Assembly: GCA_030512335.1 (NCBI GenBank)
Contig: JAULSU010000001.1
Span: 1,612,001 to 1,676,000, forward strand
Reading direction: 5' to 3'
Origin: Immersiella caudata
Taxonomy: Eukaryota; Ascomycota; Sordariomycetes; Sordariales; Lasiosphaeriaceae
Length of the DNA stretch: 64,000 nucleotides
The notes beneath the pieces are model-generated. The model searched no databases. It was given only the letters and a program-made list of their open reading frames with translations, and was not told the DNA's origin. Every line of letters starts with the position of its first letter. The stretch's first letter is position 1. The translations under genes were made by a program, and so were the position numbers. Below, piece by piece: positions 1-11,074 of the stretch.

Positions 1-1362
1 GAAGGTCGTATTATTCACATCCTCCCTGCTGCCGCCAAGCGAGAGGGGCTGAATGAGTTCGCAATCTCCAAGCTGCCGCTGAAGAAGCAGCAGCTACTCC
101 GGAAAAAGGCCGAGGCCGCGTCCAGCACGTTCAACTGGAATTCTCTCTTCATGAGCCAAGACGCCGTGAACACCGCGGTTGCTGAACGTCTCGGCGTCTC
201 AAAACATGAGCTCCTTGACCCCACCGACGCGTCGGCCGCTGTGAAACAAGCAGTGGCGGAAACCACCGTGATCCAGGAGGCCAAGGCCTACTTTGCAGCC
301 AACGGCGTAAACATCGAGGCGTTCAAGTCTCAGCAACGGGGCGATACGTCCATCCTGGTAAAGAACATCCGGAACACATCAATTGAGGAGCTCCGGCAGC
401 TGTTTGAGGAGCATGGCACAGTGCTGAGGGTTGTGATGCCGCCAAGTGGTACCATCGCCATCGTCCAGTTCGCCCAGCCTGCGCAGTGCAGGACTGCATT
501 CGCCAGGAAGGCCTACTCCAGGTTCAAGGACTCGGTCCTGTTTCTAGAGAAAGGCCCGAAAGGTCTGTTCGTAGACAAGGTGGCTCCCGTTGTGGACCGT
601 CCTGCTGGTATCCAAAAGACGTCCGTGGCTGAGTTGCTGGAACGCGATGACGAGGTGGATCAGGTGGAAGCCGGCTCCCTCTACGTCCGCAATCTTAATT
701 TTTCCACCACAAGCGACAAGCTCACAGACGCCTTCAAACATCTCGACGGTTTTGTCAGTGCGAAGGTTAAGACGAAGACTGACCCAAAGAGGCCTGGTGA
801 GGTGCTCAGCATGGGTTTTGGCTTCTGCGCGTTCCGGACAAAGGAACAGGCGCAAGCCGCCCTGAAGGTCATGGATGGCTTTGTTCTCGACAGCCACAAG
901 CTGGGAGTCAAGGCCTCTCACCGGGGGGTGGATGCTGCGGAAGAGCAGAGAAAACAGGATCTGGCGAAGAAGGCAGCTGGGCTTCGAACCAAGCTCGTCA
1001 TCAAAAATCTTCCGTTCGAGACTTCTAAGCAAGAAGTCCGCGCACTCTTCAGCACGTATGGCAAGCTGGTTGCGCTCCGCATCCCCAAGAAGTTCAACAA
1101 TACTTCTCGAGGCTTCGCATTTGCTGAGTTTTCTACGGCCAAGGAGGCGTTGAACGCATTGAATTCACTAAAAGATACCCATCTTCTAGGACGACGGCTG
1201 GTGATTGATTTCGCCGAGGCCGAGGAGGTTGATCCAGAAGAACAGATTAAGGCGATGGAGAAGAAGATGCGGGGACAGGTCAACAAGGTCGCCCTGCAGC
1301 AGCTTACAGGGAGAGGGCGAACAAAGGTCAATATTGGCAACGACGCCGAGGACGCAGAATGA
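1..1362 (+). CDS. mrd1: Mrd1, multiple RRM-domain protein of 90S pre-ribosome (C-terminal part)
   Basis: The reading frame is open from base 1 and ends at TGA 1360-1362, so the gene starts outside the window and 453 C-terminal residues are visible. Mrd1 is a nucleolar protein with several RNA-recognition motifs that binds pre-18S rRNA and U3 snoRNP and is needed for early cleavages of the small-subunit precursor. Three RRMs are visible: one beginning SILVKNIRNTS, one beginning SLYVRNLNFS with RNP1 GFGFCAF, and one beginning TKLVIKNLPFE with RNP1 GFAFAEF. They are joined by charged linkers. The stretch LPLKKQQLLRKK and the following FNWNSLFM before the first visible RRM are typical of fungal Mrd1. 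No intron is seen in this part. The identification is firm; the start is not available. Confidence 0.93.
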   Translation, partial: EGRIIHILPAAAKREGLNEFAISKLPLKKQQLLRKKAEAASSTFNWNSLFMSQDAVNTAVAERLGVSKHELLDPTDASAAVKQAVAETTVIQEAKAYFAANGVNIEAFKSQQRGDTSILVKNIRNTSIEELRQLFEEHGTVLRVVMPPSGTIAIVQFAQPAQCRTAFARKAYSRFKDSVLFLEKGPKGLFVDKVAPVVDRPAGIQKTSVAELLERDDEVDQVEAGSLYVRNLNFSTTSDKLTDAFKHLDGFVSAKVKTKTDPKRPGEVLSMGFGFCAFRTKEQAQAALKVMDGFVLDSHKLGVKASHRGVDAAEEQRKQDLAKKAAGLRTKLVIKNLPFETSKQEVRALFSTYGKLVALRIPKKFNNTSRGFAFAEFSTAKEALNALNSLKDTHLLGRRLVIDFAEAEEVDPEEQIKAMEKKMRGQVNKVALQQLTGRGRTKVNIGNDAEDAE

Positions 1363-1645
1363 CAGTATGAAAGAAAAATGTCTACATAGGTCTCATGGCG
1401 GCAGATGCAGGACGGGGTGGCTGTCTCAGCGCCCGTTGCCAAGGAGGCTTCTACGCACCCTTGCCACCGATCCGAAGAAACACAGCCATTTCTCTCCCCA
1501 CGCTCCAGCTCCTCAACTGATCAGTATTCCGTGTGGGTAATCTCGTTCCCATGCCTCGGACAAGCTTTTCCTCAGTCTGGACGCTCCCCGCAGCAGATCG
1601 CCTGCTTGCGGACTGGGAAAGGGTGTTGTCATGGGTAGCGGATCT

Positions 1646-1937
1646 CATTCCCTTGCGTGCCAGTTGGCGCTTTCTTCCTGGATGTACCCCCCGCAGCTGA
1701 CCCAACAAGTGTTTGGCCGTCCTGCTCTAGCCCTGGGCAGGGTGTTGCAGACATAGGTAGCCCTATTTATTCCAATAATCGGAAATCGGGCTCGACCCTG
1801 CCGATGCGGTGTCGAGGGGCCGCTGATCGATCCCCCCCCCTCTATTAAGTCACAATGGTATCCCGCCCATGCTTGAGCTTGCTTGCCTCGAGCATTTTTA
1901 TATCTCGTCTGGCTTGCATCTTGACGACTACCATTCC
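1646..1937. promoter_or_regulatory. Candidate AbaA-response elements upstream of abaA, one overlapping a BrlA-like site
   Basis: In the 665-base spacer between mrd1 and abaA, the AbaA consensus CATTCY occurs at 1646-1651 and 1932-1937 (CATTCC both times). The first overlaps TCCCTTG at 1649-1655, whose complement CAAGGGA fits the BrlA consensus MRAGGGR. Autoregulation of abaA through such sites is known in Aspergillus nidulans. BrlA itself is generally missing outside Eurotiales, so the BrlA-like match may be chance. Six-base matches are frequent by chance, hence the low confidence. I saw nothing else identifiable in the spacer. Confidence 0.25.
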
Positions 1938-2027
1938 TTGAGAACATTTCTCCAGCTCCGGTTCTCGTTTCACATGCGTTCCTAGAGTCGCCTTATACCT
2001 CTGTCCTAGGTCGCTTTGTTCACAGTC

Positions 2028-5000
2028 ATGGACCTCCCGCTTCGAGTCCCGGTGCTGGCATCACAATGCTATTCACCGACAGAAGAATACCCGCTTGAAA
2101 GCTGCCACGGGAGCATAGCTCCAAGGCAACCGCTCGGAGAATCGAGTGGCAATGCGCAGCGAGCCCGGTTCCACGCACTTCTAAGTCAAAGGGGTCACCC
2201 CCACCGCCCTGGACCTCCCCTCTCGATTCCCCCGTCGATACTGGCACCGCCCATCGTTCCGGCCCAGTCCCTCGGCCCGACATACGGCCCGCCAGTACCG
2301 GGAAGACTACAGGATCGCCACACGTTATGGCACCCAGAAAGAACGCGGAATGGCAATGCCAACCCCTTGTGGGTGTACTGGCAGGCATTCCAAACATACC
2401 GTAGGAAGCAGGATGAGAAGGACGACAAGTCGGAGCAGAAATGGCCGCAGGTGTTGGAGGATGCTTTCTTGGATGGTACGGTGTCTCACAAACCTGCACC
2501 GGGATCTCCGTGACTTGTTTGTTAACAAGATCTAGGACTGTTGCTCATCCCTCACATCGGGCGCAAGAAGTTCTCTGTCATGGAACAGCTGTATGGACGA
2601 AACATGCTTCTCGGCGAATACCTGTGGCTCGCATACTGTGCGACTGTGCCGCCAGGCCTCGAGCCCGATGAGACGGTGCGTCGTGGTAGGAAGCAGGTGT
2701 CAAGCCATATTCAGGTGTTGAAAAACATCTTCAAGCACCACAAGTACTGTAAGTGGTTGGGTTTGGCAGCATGTTTGCTTCTTCCTGGCGTGGCTGCCTA
2801 GCTCGTCGATCTGGCTGGCCCCCGGCCAACCAACAACACACCCCTTGCTGATGTATCCCTGCAGGCCACATTTTTCTTCCAAAGGAGATAAAGAAGAGTA
2901 AGAACACGGCAGAGGACCCGGATCCGGTGTCGCTCAAACGGCACCCCGTGCTTGTTGCGATATCCGAAGGGTGTCTCCCTGACGAGCGGCCCAATTACGA
3001 ATACTTTGCGAGAATCCTGGCGCTGAACGAGCAAGTGGTTATCAGGCCCAAGCGATGCTGGATATTCGTATCGAACCGCGATGTGGCGGTGCGAGAGGAT
3101 GGATCAGGCTACCTCGCGACGACGGGCGAGAAGCTGCCTCGAGATCAGTATCCCCACATCGAGCGGAACCTGGAGCGTGAAAAATGGGCAAAGGAGGAGC
3201 AGCAGATCTTCCAGGGCGCCCTGCTGCACGAGTATATCAAGAGCTTCAGCCAGGCGGATTCGAGCGCGCTCAGGGAGCTCAGCAAGGAATGGAAAGCCCC
3301 CTTCCCGGATCTAAACCAGAGGCTGGAGGCCATGATGGCGGCGAACGCGCAAAACGACATCCTCACGACGGAGCCGCAGTGCGACTTCGTCCATATGCAG
3401 GTCATTCTGGAGCTGAACGAGATGCGCCGGTTTCCCAGTCACTCGGAGCTCAACTCGTGGGTCGAGATCAGCATCGACAAGCCGCACTTGCTGCATCACC
3501 GATGGAAGGTGGAGACACAGCTTGTTCGCCCAGCCGAGCTCAGCTACACCAGCGGGAGGTCGGCCCCGGAGCTCGTCTACAAGACCTCGGCCGACATCGC
3601 CGTGCAGTATAAGCACCGGCCGGGGTGTGAAGGCCCCCGCAACGGTGCCAGTGACTGCCACTGCATGTCGCAGCACGCACGGCGCGACTGGGTCACAGTG
3701 CCGTTCCCGGCAGACGTGTGGGCTCCCACACTCAGCAACTGCGCCGAGTACCCGGCCCACCCATTCATGGGCGGCAGCTCCAGAAGGCGTGCGAAGAAAC
3801 CCAAAAGGGAGAGTGATGACGACGATGATTCCAAATCAGGACCTGATGGTTGCTACCCGACCCAAATGGACTTGGTACCACAGATTGCCATGATGCAAGA
3901 GATCTACTCGTGCCCCCCTGACGAGGCGCACAAAAATGACACGGAATCGCAAGGCAGCAAGCGGTGGACGCGACGGGGTGTGATACTCTGGTCCTTCAAG
4001 ACAATCCACAGCATTGACCCCAAAGATCCCAACAAGATCCTGACTGCCGAGGGTGGAAAGACGACGTGGCGGTTCCTGACGGTTCTCGATCCCGTGAGCG
4101 AGTATCACCTGCAAAACTCTCTGTTGCCAGGAAACGGCCACCACCCAGGGGCTAGCTACAAAGAAAATGTCCCGCGCAATAGGCACTTCCCCCTCGGCCT
4201 GTCTACTACTGCTCTCGGCCGCGATGCCGTCATGTCGCCAAGTCCGACATATCAGCAACATCTAAGCGCTAGTATGAGCGAGAACTTCTCCTCGGCGTGG
4301 GCCAGTGCAGAGGTGCTGGAATCAATGTCTGGTGCTGCATCGCAAGCATATGATCCGCAACTCATGGTCCAGAACACGGGTCCATCTGCTTCACACTCTA
4401 CTGCTTACAGTCTCTTGGGCGGCTACCCTGGTCATGGCCGACTAGCTACGCCGCCGCCCTCAGCCTGTCTGACGAACTCCTTCTCTCAGAACTTCGAAAC
4501 GAGCACGACCGGCGCCGATCACGTCGCTGCTTACCTGACCGCCGGGCCCCAGCCCCAGAATCTCACGACCGAACCGTCCTCAGCCCACTCATGCGTGGGC
4601 GGAACTAGGCCGTCAACATTCGACGTCGGACCGTACAGCGATACGCAGCAAGGGCTACCCAACTGGGGAAACCCCTCTGTCACTGGCATCAACACCAGCG
4701 CATGGCCCACTGGCTACATGACCGCGGACAACAGCAGCCAACATGCCAATGCAGCACTGAACTGGGCATCCGCCCACGGCACCGACATGCGATCTGCCGC
4801 AGGCGCTTCCCATGACCCGCAACACCACCACTGGTCCGCAGAAAACACTCCTGTTGATGAACCCTCTCATTGGGCCGTATCAGCTGCTCCCTCTGCAAGC
4901 ACTCCCGCCATGGGCCCTAGTCATCCCCACCCACACGCACAGGGGATGTGGAATCAAGCAACTGCTTCCTGCTCCAGCGCCACGGCCACAGAAGACGAGC

Positions 5001-5287
5001 ACGACACGCCTAGCCAGGGATGGGAGCACGTCGCGCACCGTGACTCCTGCTCTGTGGGCGGTACCGTGTCTGACGTCTCCCAGGGGTGGGAAGAGGCAGA
5101 CGTCAGCCAGCTCAGCGGGGGCGGTGCCTCGGTGAATGGGGACCTCTCAGTGGGAGAGAGCAGCCAGAACCACACGGGAATTGGTGTGGGGATGGTCAAA
5201 GCAGATAGGGATTCGTCCAGTCCGGGCCCGAGAGGGCTGAAGCGCACAAGGGAGGAGAGTGGGAGTTTTGAGAGGGACGATTATTAA
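2028..5287 (+). CDS. abaA: AbaA-like TEA/ATTS-domain conidiation transcription factor
   Basis: Proposed exons are 2028-2475, 2536-2748 and 2865-5287, giving 1027 residues. The introns are 60 and 116 nt with GT-AG ends, and phases agree across both. The TEA DNA-binding domain (about residues 137-215) spans both introns: WPQVLEDAFLDG in exon 1, then IPHIGRKKFS, YLWLAYCA, and the third-helix signature RRGRKQVSSHIQVLKN in exon 2. The conserved block RPKRCWIFVSN follows in exon 3. AbaA proteins bind CATTCY and control late conidiophore and phialide development. The C-terminal half is low-complexity, rich in Ser, Thr, His and Gly, and poorly conserved in the family. The protein is longer than A. 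nidulans AbaA (about 800 residues). The start is the first ATG in frame; a TTG-led extension upstream is not favoured. Confidence 0.93.
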
Positions 5288-7559
5288 GGGCATGTCGTGT
5301 GGTTCATATTGTGGTTAATGGTGTTTGCGGCGTCTGGTTAGATACCTTGGGTGTTGAGCTGTTGATGTACAAGTATTTAATATCGGTAGTATTTCTTTTT
5401 TTTTATCTGGTATTGTATTTTTCTTCTTGGTTCCGATGCCTGCTGCTGTGCACTGGAGGTATGCTACTCACTGCTTCTCGATATCGGCTTGACAGAGGCA
5501 CGCCAAGCGTCCCACCAACCCATTGTATTGTGCCATCGCAAAGCAACGTCTCAAGAGACAGCCACCACGCCACTACACAGGCGATTCTCTCCTCGCCTCG
5601 CAATTACGCTACTTCACTCGCATTCGCGAAGAACCAACAGGAACAAACCTCGTGGGCGTGTTTGTCAAACGTTGAAACGCGTTGGAGTCATTCACTGAAG
5701 TTCGGATGGTCCTCGAGCGTCGAGAAACGAAACAAATGTAGGGTGACCCACATGGCATGGGCCATTCGCCTGATGTTGTGGCGGCGCATTACCTGTGCTT
5801 GTGATGTATGTGCTCTGACTAGTACGGATGAAAATGGGAGCTTTGATTTTGGGAGGATTTGCCAGGGCAATCGAAAGTTGGTGGACTTGCGCGGTGGGAG
5901 ATGGGATAAGAGGAGGGAGGTTGTAGAGGGTGAAACAATAGTGTACTCCTTGAGTAGTGCTTGGCTGGGTTGGTTGGTAACGGGAGGGGAGGATAAGCGC
6001 GATCGCTGGGATTGGTGAGGCTTGCCAGGTAAGGTAAGGTGCGGTATGGTCAGGTAGGTGCAGCTCCTGCGGCCGTCTAGAGGCAGAGACACACCCAGAG
6101 CTCCGGGTCCTCGCGTCTAGGGTTAGTTGCCAAGTTGGTAGGGGTCCGGACGCGTGGCTAGCGGAGGAGAGATCGGAGCCCCTTGTCGCGCATCACGCCG
6201 GGTGAAGTCCAGGGTTGTTATGCGATGGGCAGGATGAGACAGAAGACGTGAGCATCCCTGAGGGGGATCGTGAGCTTGGGTTGAGGGTTTGTGCGAAATT
6301 GGAAGGGATCGGCTGATGCCAAGTTTGAGTGGGAGGAAAGTCGGGAATAGAAACATTGTTTTATGTTTTTATCGACTCTCATTTCTTGAGATTTGAAGGG
6401 CGGCGGAGCATGAGAAGACGGCGGCAAGCGCTAAAGATGTTGGGGGTTCTCTGGCGAGTGCCGGTGCCAAGAGGCGAAGCGGCCGTGAATACCGGCCGTG
6501 GCGGCGTTGTGTGCAGCCCAATCGCTTGCAGGAAAGGGATCCATGTCTGCGACGCGCTAGGACCCACTCGCCAATCTGGGGCGCGCTAGGGACATGGGGC
6601 GGACTGGGTGAGGTGCGTCGATCGCCGTTGCGGAGTCGAGGCTAAACAGCGGCCCCTGCGTCTCTTTCAACGTCAGGTTGCCTGTCGATGTTCGCCGCAT
6701 CGCATCCCGCACCCCAGGCTCGTGGTGTTCGAGGCCAGCGCTTGCCACCACACCTACTTTCGGCCATCGAATCTCGGAAGCCCGTTTCGTGACCGCGAGC
6801 CGGCATGCGCCCACAGCGAATGGCTCTGCCCAGAAGCCGGGATGTCTCGCGCCAAGGTGCTGATTCACTGTCCCATCCCGGTGCCCATCTCTTCCGCCGC
6901 CGTGGGCGATGTGTGTGACTGCCGTGACTTTTATCAGTGATCGTCTGTCGTCGTGTGTTTCTCTCGTTTCCATTATCCTTCCTCTGCTCTCCTTCGCGGC
7001 GCACCGGACCACGAAAGCAACACGTGGTGGGCCTGATCTTCCTGTCCGCGCCTTCCATACCTGTTGAACAGCTTCTTTGACCCACTTCCTATTCACAGCG
7101 GCCGAACAAAGAGAAACAGTCACATTGTCTTCCTATTCTCTTTGTCTATTGTTCTCTTCACAATGCCAACAAGCGCCAGTCGCTGACCGCTGACTCTTTT
7201 TCCCTTGGGACTCCCTTCCAGCTGAACTGACTTTTGCGCTGGTCGTTCCTTTCCACTTCGCCCAAGAATACTACCACTTCTCGCGAGCACGAGATAGTTC
7301 TTTGACAGCCATTTCCCAAAGGAAAAGGAAGAGCCGGCACATAAAAACGACAGACCCCCCTCAGCTCGCCCGCATCGAAGGAGGGAGCACATTCGGCTCA
7401 CAGTGTCACGTACACACCCATATTCGACCATCCGAAATTCATCACACACAACCAACCTCACTACCCAGCGCGCCTGTCCATTTCACTACCAAAGGCAGAC
7501 CCACAGAGATAAGAAGATCATCAATTTTTCCACACTTCAGCACTCGATATTTCAACACC
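5288..7559. other. Spacer downstream of abaA and upstream of the DUF7492 gene; no gene seen
   Basis: This 2.3 kb spacer holds only overlapping short frames on both strands (5299-6018 +, 5688-6092 -, 6557-7123 -) with no recognisable domain or splice continuity. A pyrimidine-rich stretch from about 7130 to 7300 looks like promoter or leader of the next gene. I found no RNA gene or repeat here. Confidence 0.5.
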
Positions 7560-9026
7560 ATGAGGACGCGCATCAGTTCTGCGCGCAGCCTAGTCGCTGC
7601 CGCGCTCCTCTCTCTCTTCGGCACAGCTGTGGCCCACTCCTGGCCAGAAGAGACCCGCCGAATCGCACCAAACGGAACCATGATTGGGGAATCAGGCTTT
7701 GACCGTCACCACATCCCACGGGGTGCAATCCAGGAGGATCTCATACGGTATCTGGTTCCGCCAATCGGCGCAAGTATTATTACGTCTCAATACAAAGTCG
7801 TGAGGGACAATCAGTTGCCCCTGAACGACCAAAGCTACAACGACAAGTTCCCGATGCTCAAGGTCGCTCCCGGCGATTTTGTCGCTATCAAGTACACCGA
7901 GAACGGCCACGTCACCAAACAGGATTTGCCAGGTGCGAACTTCAAGCCTGTCAACCGCGGAACTGTCTACCTGTACGGCACCACCACCGCCAACGACCTC
8001 ACCAACTACGCTCTCCAGGACATCCATCTTCAGTGGACGGCCGACGGCACGGGCGGTGACGGCAAGGGAAAGCTCCTCGCTACGCGGAACTTTGACGATG
8101 GACAATGCCACGAGGTAGAGGGCGCTGGCGGCGACGCTGAGCTTATCCTAGGTTATCGCAAGGCCGCCCTCGGGGCGAGCGGAGAGGAGGTGAACAACGG
8201 GCTATCCTGCCAATCAGATCTTCAGATTCCGCTGGATGTTTCCCCTGGCGAGACCCTCACTATCATCTGGGTCTGGGACTGGCCGACCATGTCTGCCGGT
8301 GGATACCCTGTGTCGCCTGCCACTTACCACGCCAACTCCTCAGACTTTGGCGAGGTCTTTGTCACGATGCCCGAGATCTACACCGGCGTCGTCGACTACA
8401 AGATTGTGGATCCCTGCGACCCCAGTCTCGGTGAAATCAAGGGCCCAACCTGCGGAGCCAAGAAGGGCAACGGCAAGGCCGTGGTCAACTTTGCAAGGCA
8501 GCGTCGCCCTACACTCGCCGGCATCCGCTCCCAGATGCTCAAGCCTTTTCTCATCGATGTTCCACAGGCGAACAAAGGTGCCACGATCGCAACCGCTGAG
8601 CCGTCCGACATTCCTGTATTTGGCCTGATCGGTGTCAAGGGACCGCCGCCTCTTCCTCTCCACACTTCTCTCTTCCTGGGCCTGGACGGTTTCACCGGGC
8701 CTAGCCCCACCGAGGCTCCGCAACCTGGTCCTGAGGCGCCGAAGCCCACATCCGAGCCGAAGCCAACGACGACGGCGGTCACGACTGCCGCGCCGAGTCC
8801 CACCACCCGCCCAAGTTTCCCGGGTTTCAATGACAAGATCCTTACCGTGACTGTCACTGTGCCGGCAACTACTGTGTACCTCACCGAGACTGAGACGGCA
8901 ACGGCCACTGGTGGTGTCCCCGCTGGCACAGGCAACCTCGCACTGTCTCCTACAGGGCGACCATCGGTCTCACCCTTCCTTCGGCACCGCATGATCCGTC
9001 GGGAGCCAGGCGCTTGGCGCTTCTAA
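7560..9026 (+). CDS. Secreted DUF7492-type protein with N-terminal histidine, LPMO-like
   Basis: Intronless, 488 residues. The ATG at 7560 is followed by a clear signal peptide (hydrophobic residues 10-24) that should be cut after AVA-25, so His26 becomes the first residue of the mature protein. An N-terminal histidine is the hallmark of copper histidine-brace enzymes such as lytic polysaccharide monooxygenases. A second candidate ligand is His117 in YTENGH. Further family-like blocks are LQIPLDVSPGETLTIIWVWDWP and cysteines around FDDGQCHE and CDPSLGE. The core ends near residue 310. A variable region, a Pro/Thr-rich linker (about 385-430) and a Val/Thr tail follow. It resembles the fungal DUF7492 group; copper oxygenase activity is inference. 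No carbohydrate-binding module or GPI signal is evident. The frame continues upstream to 7302, but the signal peptide fixes the start. Confidence 0.8.
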   Translation: MRTRISSARSLVAAALLSLFGTAVAHSWPEETRRIAPNGTMIGESGFDRHHIPRGAIQEDLIRYLVPPIGASIITSQYKVVRDNQLPLNDQSYNDKFPMLKVAPGDFVAIKYTENGHVTKQDLPGANFKPVNRGTVYLYGTTTANDLTNYALQDIHLQWTADGTGGDGKGKLLATRNFDDGQCHEVEGAGGDAELILGYRKAALGASGEEVNNGLSCQSDLQIPLDVSPGETLTIIWVWDWPTMSAGGYPVSPATYHANSSDFGEVFVTMPEIYTGVVDYKIVDPCDPSLGEIKGPTCGAKKGNGKAVVNFARQRRPTLAGIRSQMLKPFLIDVPQANKGATIATAEPSDIPVFGLIGVKGPPPLPLHTSLFLGLDGFTGPSPTEAPQPGPEAPKPTSEPKPTTTAVTTAAPSPTTRPSFPGFNDKILTVTVTVPATTVYLTETETATATGGVPAGTGNLALSPTGRPSVSPFLRHRMIRREPGAWRF

Positions 9027-10195
9027 GCTGCTTCCTCACCACAACAACATTCGAAATACAATTCACAAAAAGCGAACATAAATTGTTGCTTTTTGCTAGA
9101 CTTTCTTTTTCACATACATGATACACGCCCAAGCGAGATACCCTCTTTTTTCCACAACATCTTCCAACTCACGCTGCCTTTTCTCAAAGTTTTACTTCTT
9201 CCCATTCAAATTGTACACATTTTTGTAATAACTTGAGTTCTTCTCACATCACATGCACACAGGCTTTGATGGTGACGGCGCAGGCATGGGGCGTTTAGCA
9301 TATCGAAACTGGAAACGGAGTTTGCTGCTTTTCGTTTGTTTCCTTTGTCGCATGGAGGGGGTGATGGATGCTCGAATTCATGGATATATACCCTACCCGC
9401 CCGGTGCAGGACAGGACGGGCGCGGCGTGCGCGTGGATTCGTTTGGGAGAGGGCATCAGAGGCGTTTAGAATTTTTGACATACACATTGCATACGCATTG
9501 GAAGGTGGTGACTGCATGGGGTGGCGTGCATAGCATCAGGTAGCATACAAAGGACTTTTCGATCTTGATTTGGATTGTGCTTAGTGGATGATGATACTGA
9601 GCACTTTGTTTTCTATGCCTGTTACCCAAACGTCTATACTCCGTTCCAAGTTTTGTTCAGTGACGGGTTAAGGATTGTCTGGGCTAGTAAATAATGTGGA
9701 GAGGGCCATGCACTCTCAACTTACACATTCGAGATGGGTGACGTCGGCCTCGCAAGCCATGCCCACTTCAATGCAATCCCCATTCAAACAAGAAAATTGA
9801 TCCGGTTGGAGCGCATCACTAGACTGCAAGGAGCGCGCTACATGAGACTCGAAGCAAACACCTCCCCAACACGAGAAGCGTCCACGTCACCTGACCTCAA
9901 AAATAACTCAACGATAAAAACGATAGCTTGCCTCAAACCAAAACACTTCCCCTATTTACAAGTGAGGGGAAGTTCTTGGTATAGCGGGGCTATCAGGGGT
10001 TCGCGACGGTGTTGGTCCTATGTTTGAGGTTGACCAGGGCAGGGAGCCGATAGTGAGTTTTCGAGAAAGAAGCCGTTTCCGGTGACCCTTCTGGAAGTGG
10101 ACCATCACATGGGTACAGAATTGGAGGGAGAGTATCTTCGTTCCCAATCTGCCATTGCTGGCGATGATCAGGACCATCGTTGACCCCCCCTGACC
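9027..10195. other. Convergent 3' spacer; nothing identified
   Basis: Tail-to-tail region between the DUF7492 gene (+) and the cyclophilin gene (-). Only short frames without similarity to known families were seen. It probably contains both 3' UTRs. Confidence 0.5.
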
Positions 10196-11074
10196 TCACA
10201 TCTCCCCGCACTGCGCAATCACCACATCCAAATTGGGCACGTCCTTCCCTCGATACCCCGTCTTCGTGTTCTCCATCTTCTTCACGACGTCCATCCCGTC
10301 GACCACCTTCCCAAACACTACATGCTTGCCGTCCAAAAACGGGGTTGGAACTGTCGTAATGAAAAACTGCGAGCCGTTTGTGTTGGGGCCAGCATTCTAT
10401 CATCACATCAGCCTTAACATTCCACCTGTGGATTTTACGGGAAAACTCACCGCCATACTCAACAACCCCGGTGTATCGTGCTTCAGATCAAAGTTCTCGT
10501 CTGCAAACGCCTTGGTCCCGTAGATGCACGTCGAGCCTGTCCCGTCGCCGTTGAGGAAGTCTCCACCTTGGCACATGAAGTTGGGGATCTATGCGTGGCC
10601 CTCGTTAGCAAACACTCTCGATCCTTCTCACTCATTCCTCTTCAACCACCCTGTCAACCACCCTCTCAACCAACCCCCACCAATCCACCCCAGCCAAAAG
10701 AAGAAGAAGAAAAACCCACAATCCGATGAAACTTGCTCCCCTTATACCCCTGCGGCCTCCCCAAATTATTCTTCGTCTCCCCCGTGCAGAACTGGCGAAA
10801 ATTCTCTGCCGTTCTCGGAACAATGTCCTTGAATAGCTCAAACGTGATGCGGCCAAGGGGTTCACCTGTATTTGGACATTTGACTGGTCAGCTTTTGTCC
10901 CGAACCGGGGAGCCGAGAGGGAAGAAGCAGGTGAGTACCTACCGCCGAGGGTGATGTCGAAGAAGACGCTGTGGTAATCTGTTAGTCGTTTATTCCAACT
11001 TTTGGGACGCGGGGGGAATTGATGAGAGAGACCTACAGTGGGTTGCCTGATGCGGGGAGGACTGTGGGTGCCAT
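10196..11074 (-). CDS. cyp3: Peptidyl-prolyl cis-trans isomerase H (cyclophilin H, snRNP-associated)
   Basis: Five exons on the minus strand: 11074-11037, 10968-10943, 10865-10720, 10588-10451 and 10396-10196, total 182 residues. The spliced protein carries the cyclophilin blocks VFFDITLGG, TAENFRQFCTGE, GYKGSKFHRI, FMCQGGDF, GDGTGS, LLSMANAGPNTNGSQFF and LDGKHVVFGKV. The C-terminus VIAQCGEM matches the PPIH subgroup (human PPIH ends in a very similar ISQCGEM), not cyclophilin A. PPIH binds the U4/U6 snRNP protein Prp4 and assists spliceosome assembly. The catalytic Arg (FHRI) and Phe/Gln positions are intact. The acceptor of intron 1 lies at 10969-10970; another AG ten bases upstream would shift the frame, and the CTAAC beside it looks like the branch site. 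Confidence 0.93.

Noticed and set aside
5299..6018. 239-residue + frame just after abaA
   Set aside because: It begins within the probable abaA 3' UTR, has erratic composition, no domain and no splice partner.
6110..6130. CTAGGGTTAG, telomere-like hexamer
   Set aside because: Only one copy of TTAGGG-like sequence; no array, so no interstitial telomere repeat.
6557..7123. 188-residue - frame upstream of the DUF7492 gene
   Set aside because: It overlaps + frames of similar length, lacks recognisable motifs and sits where the next gene's promoter is expected.
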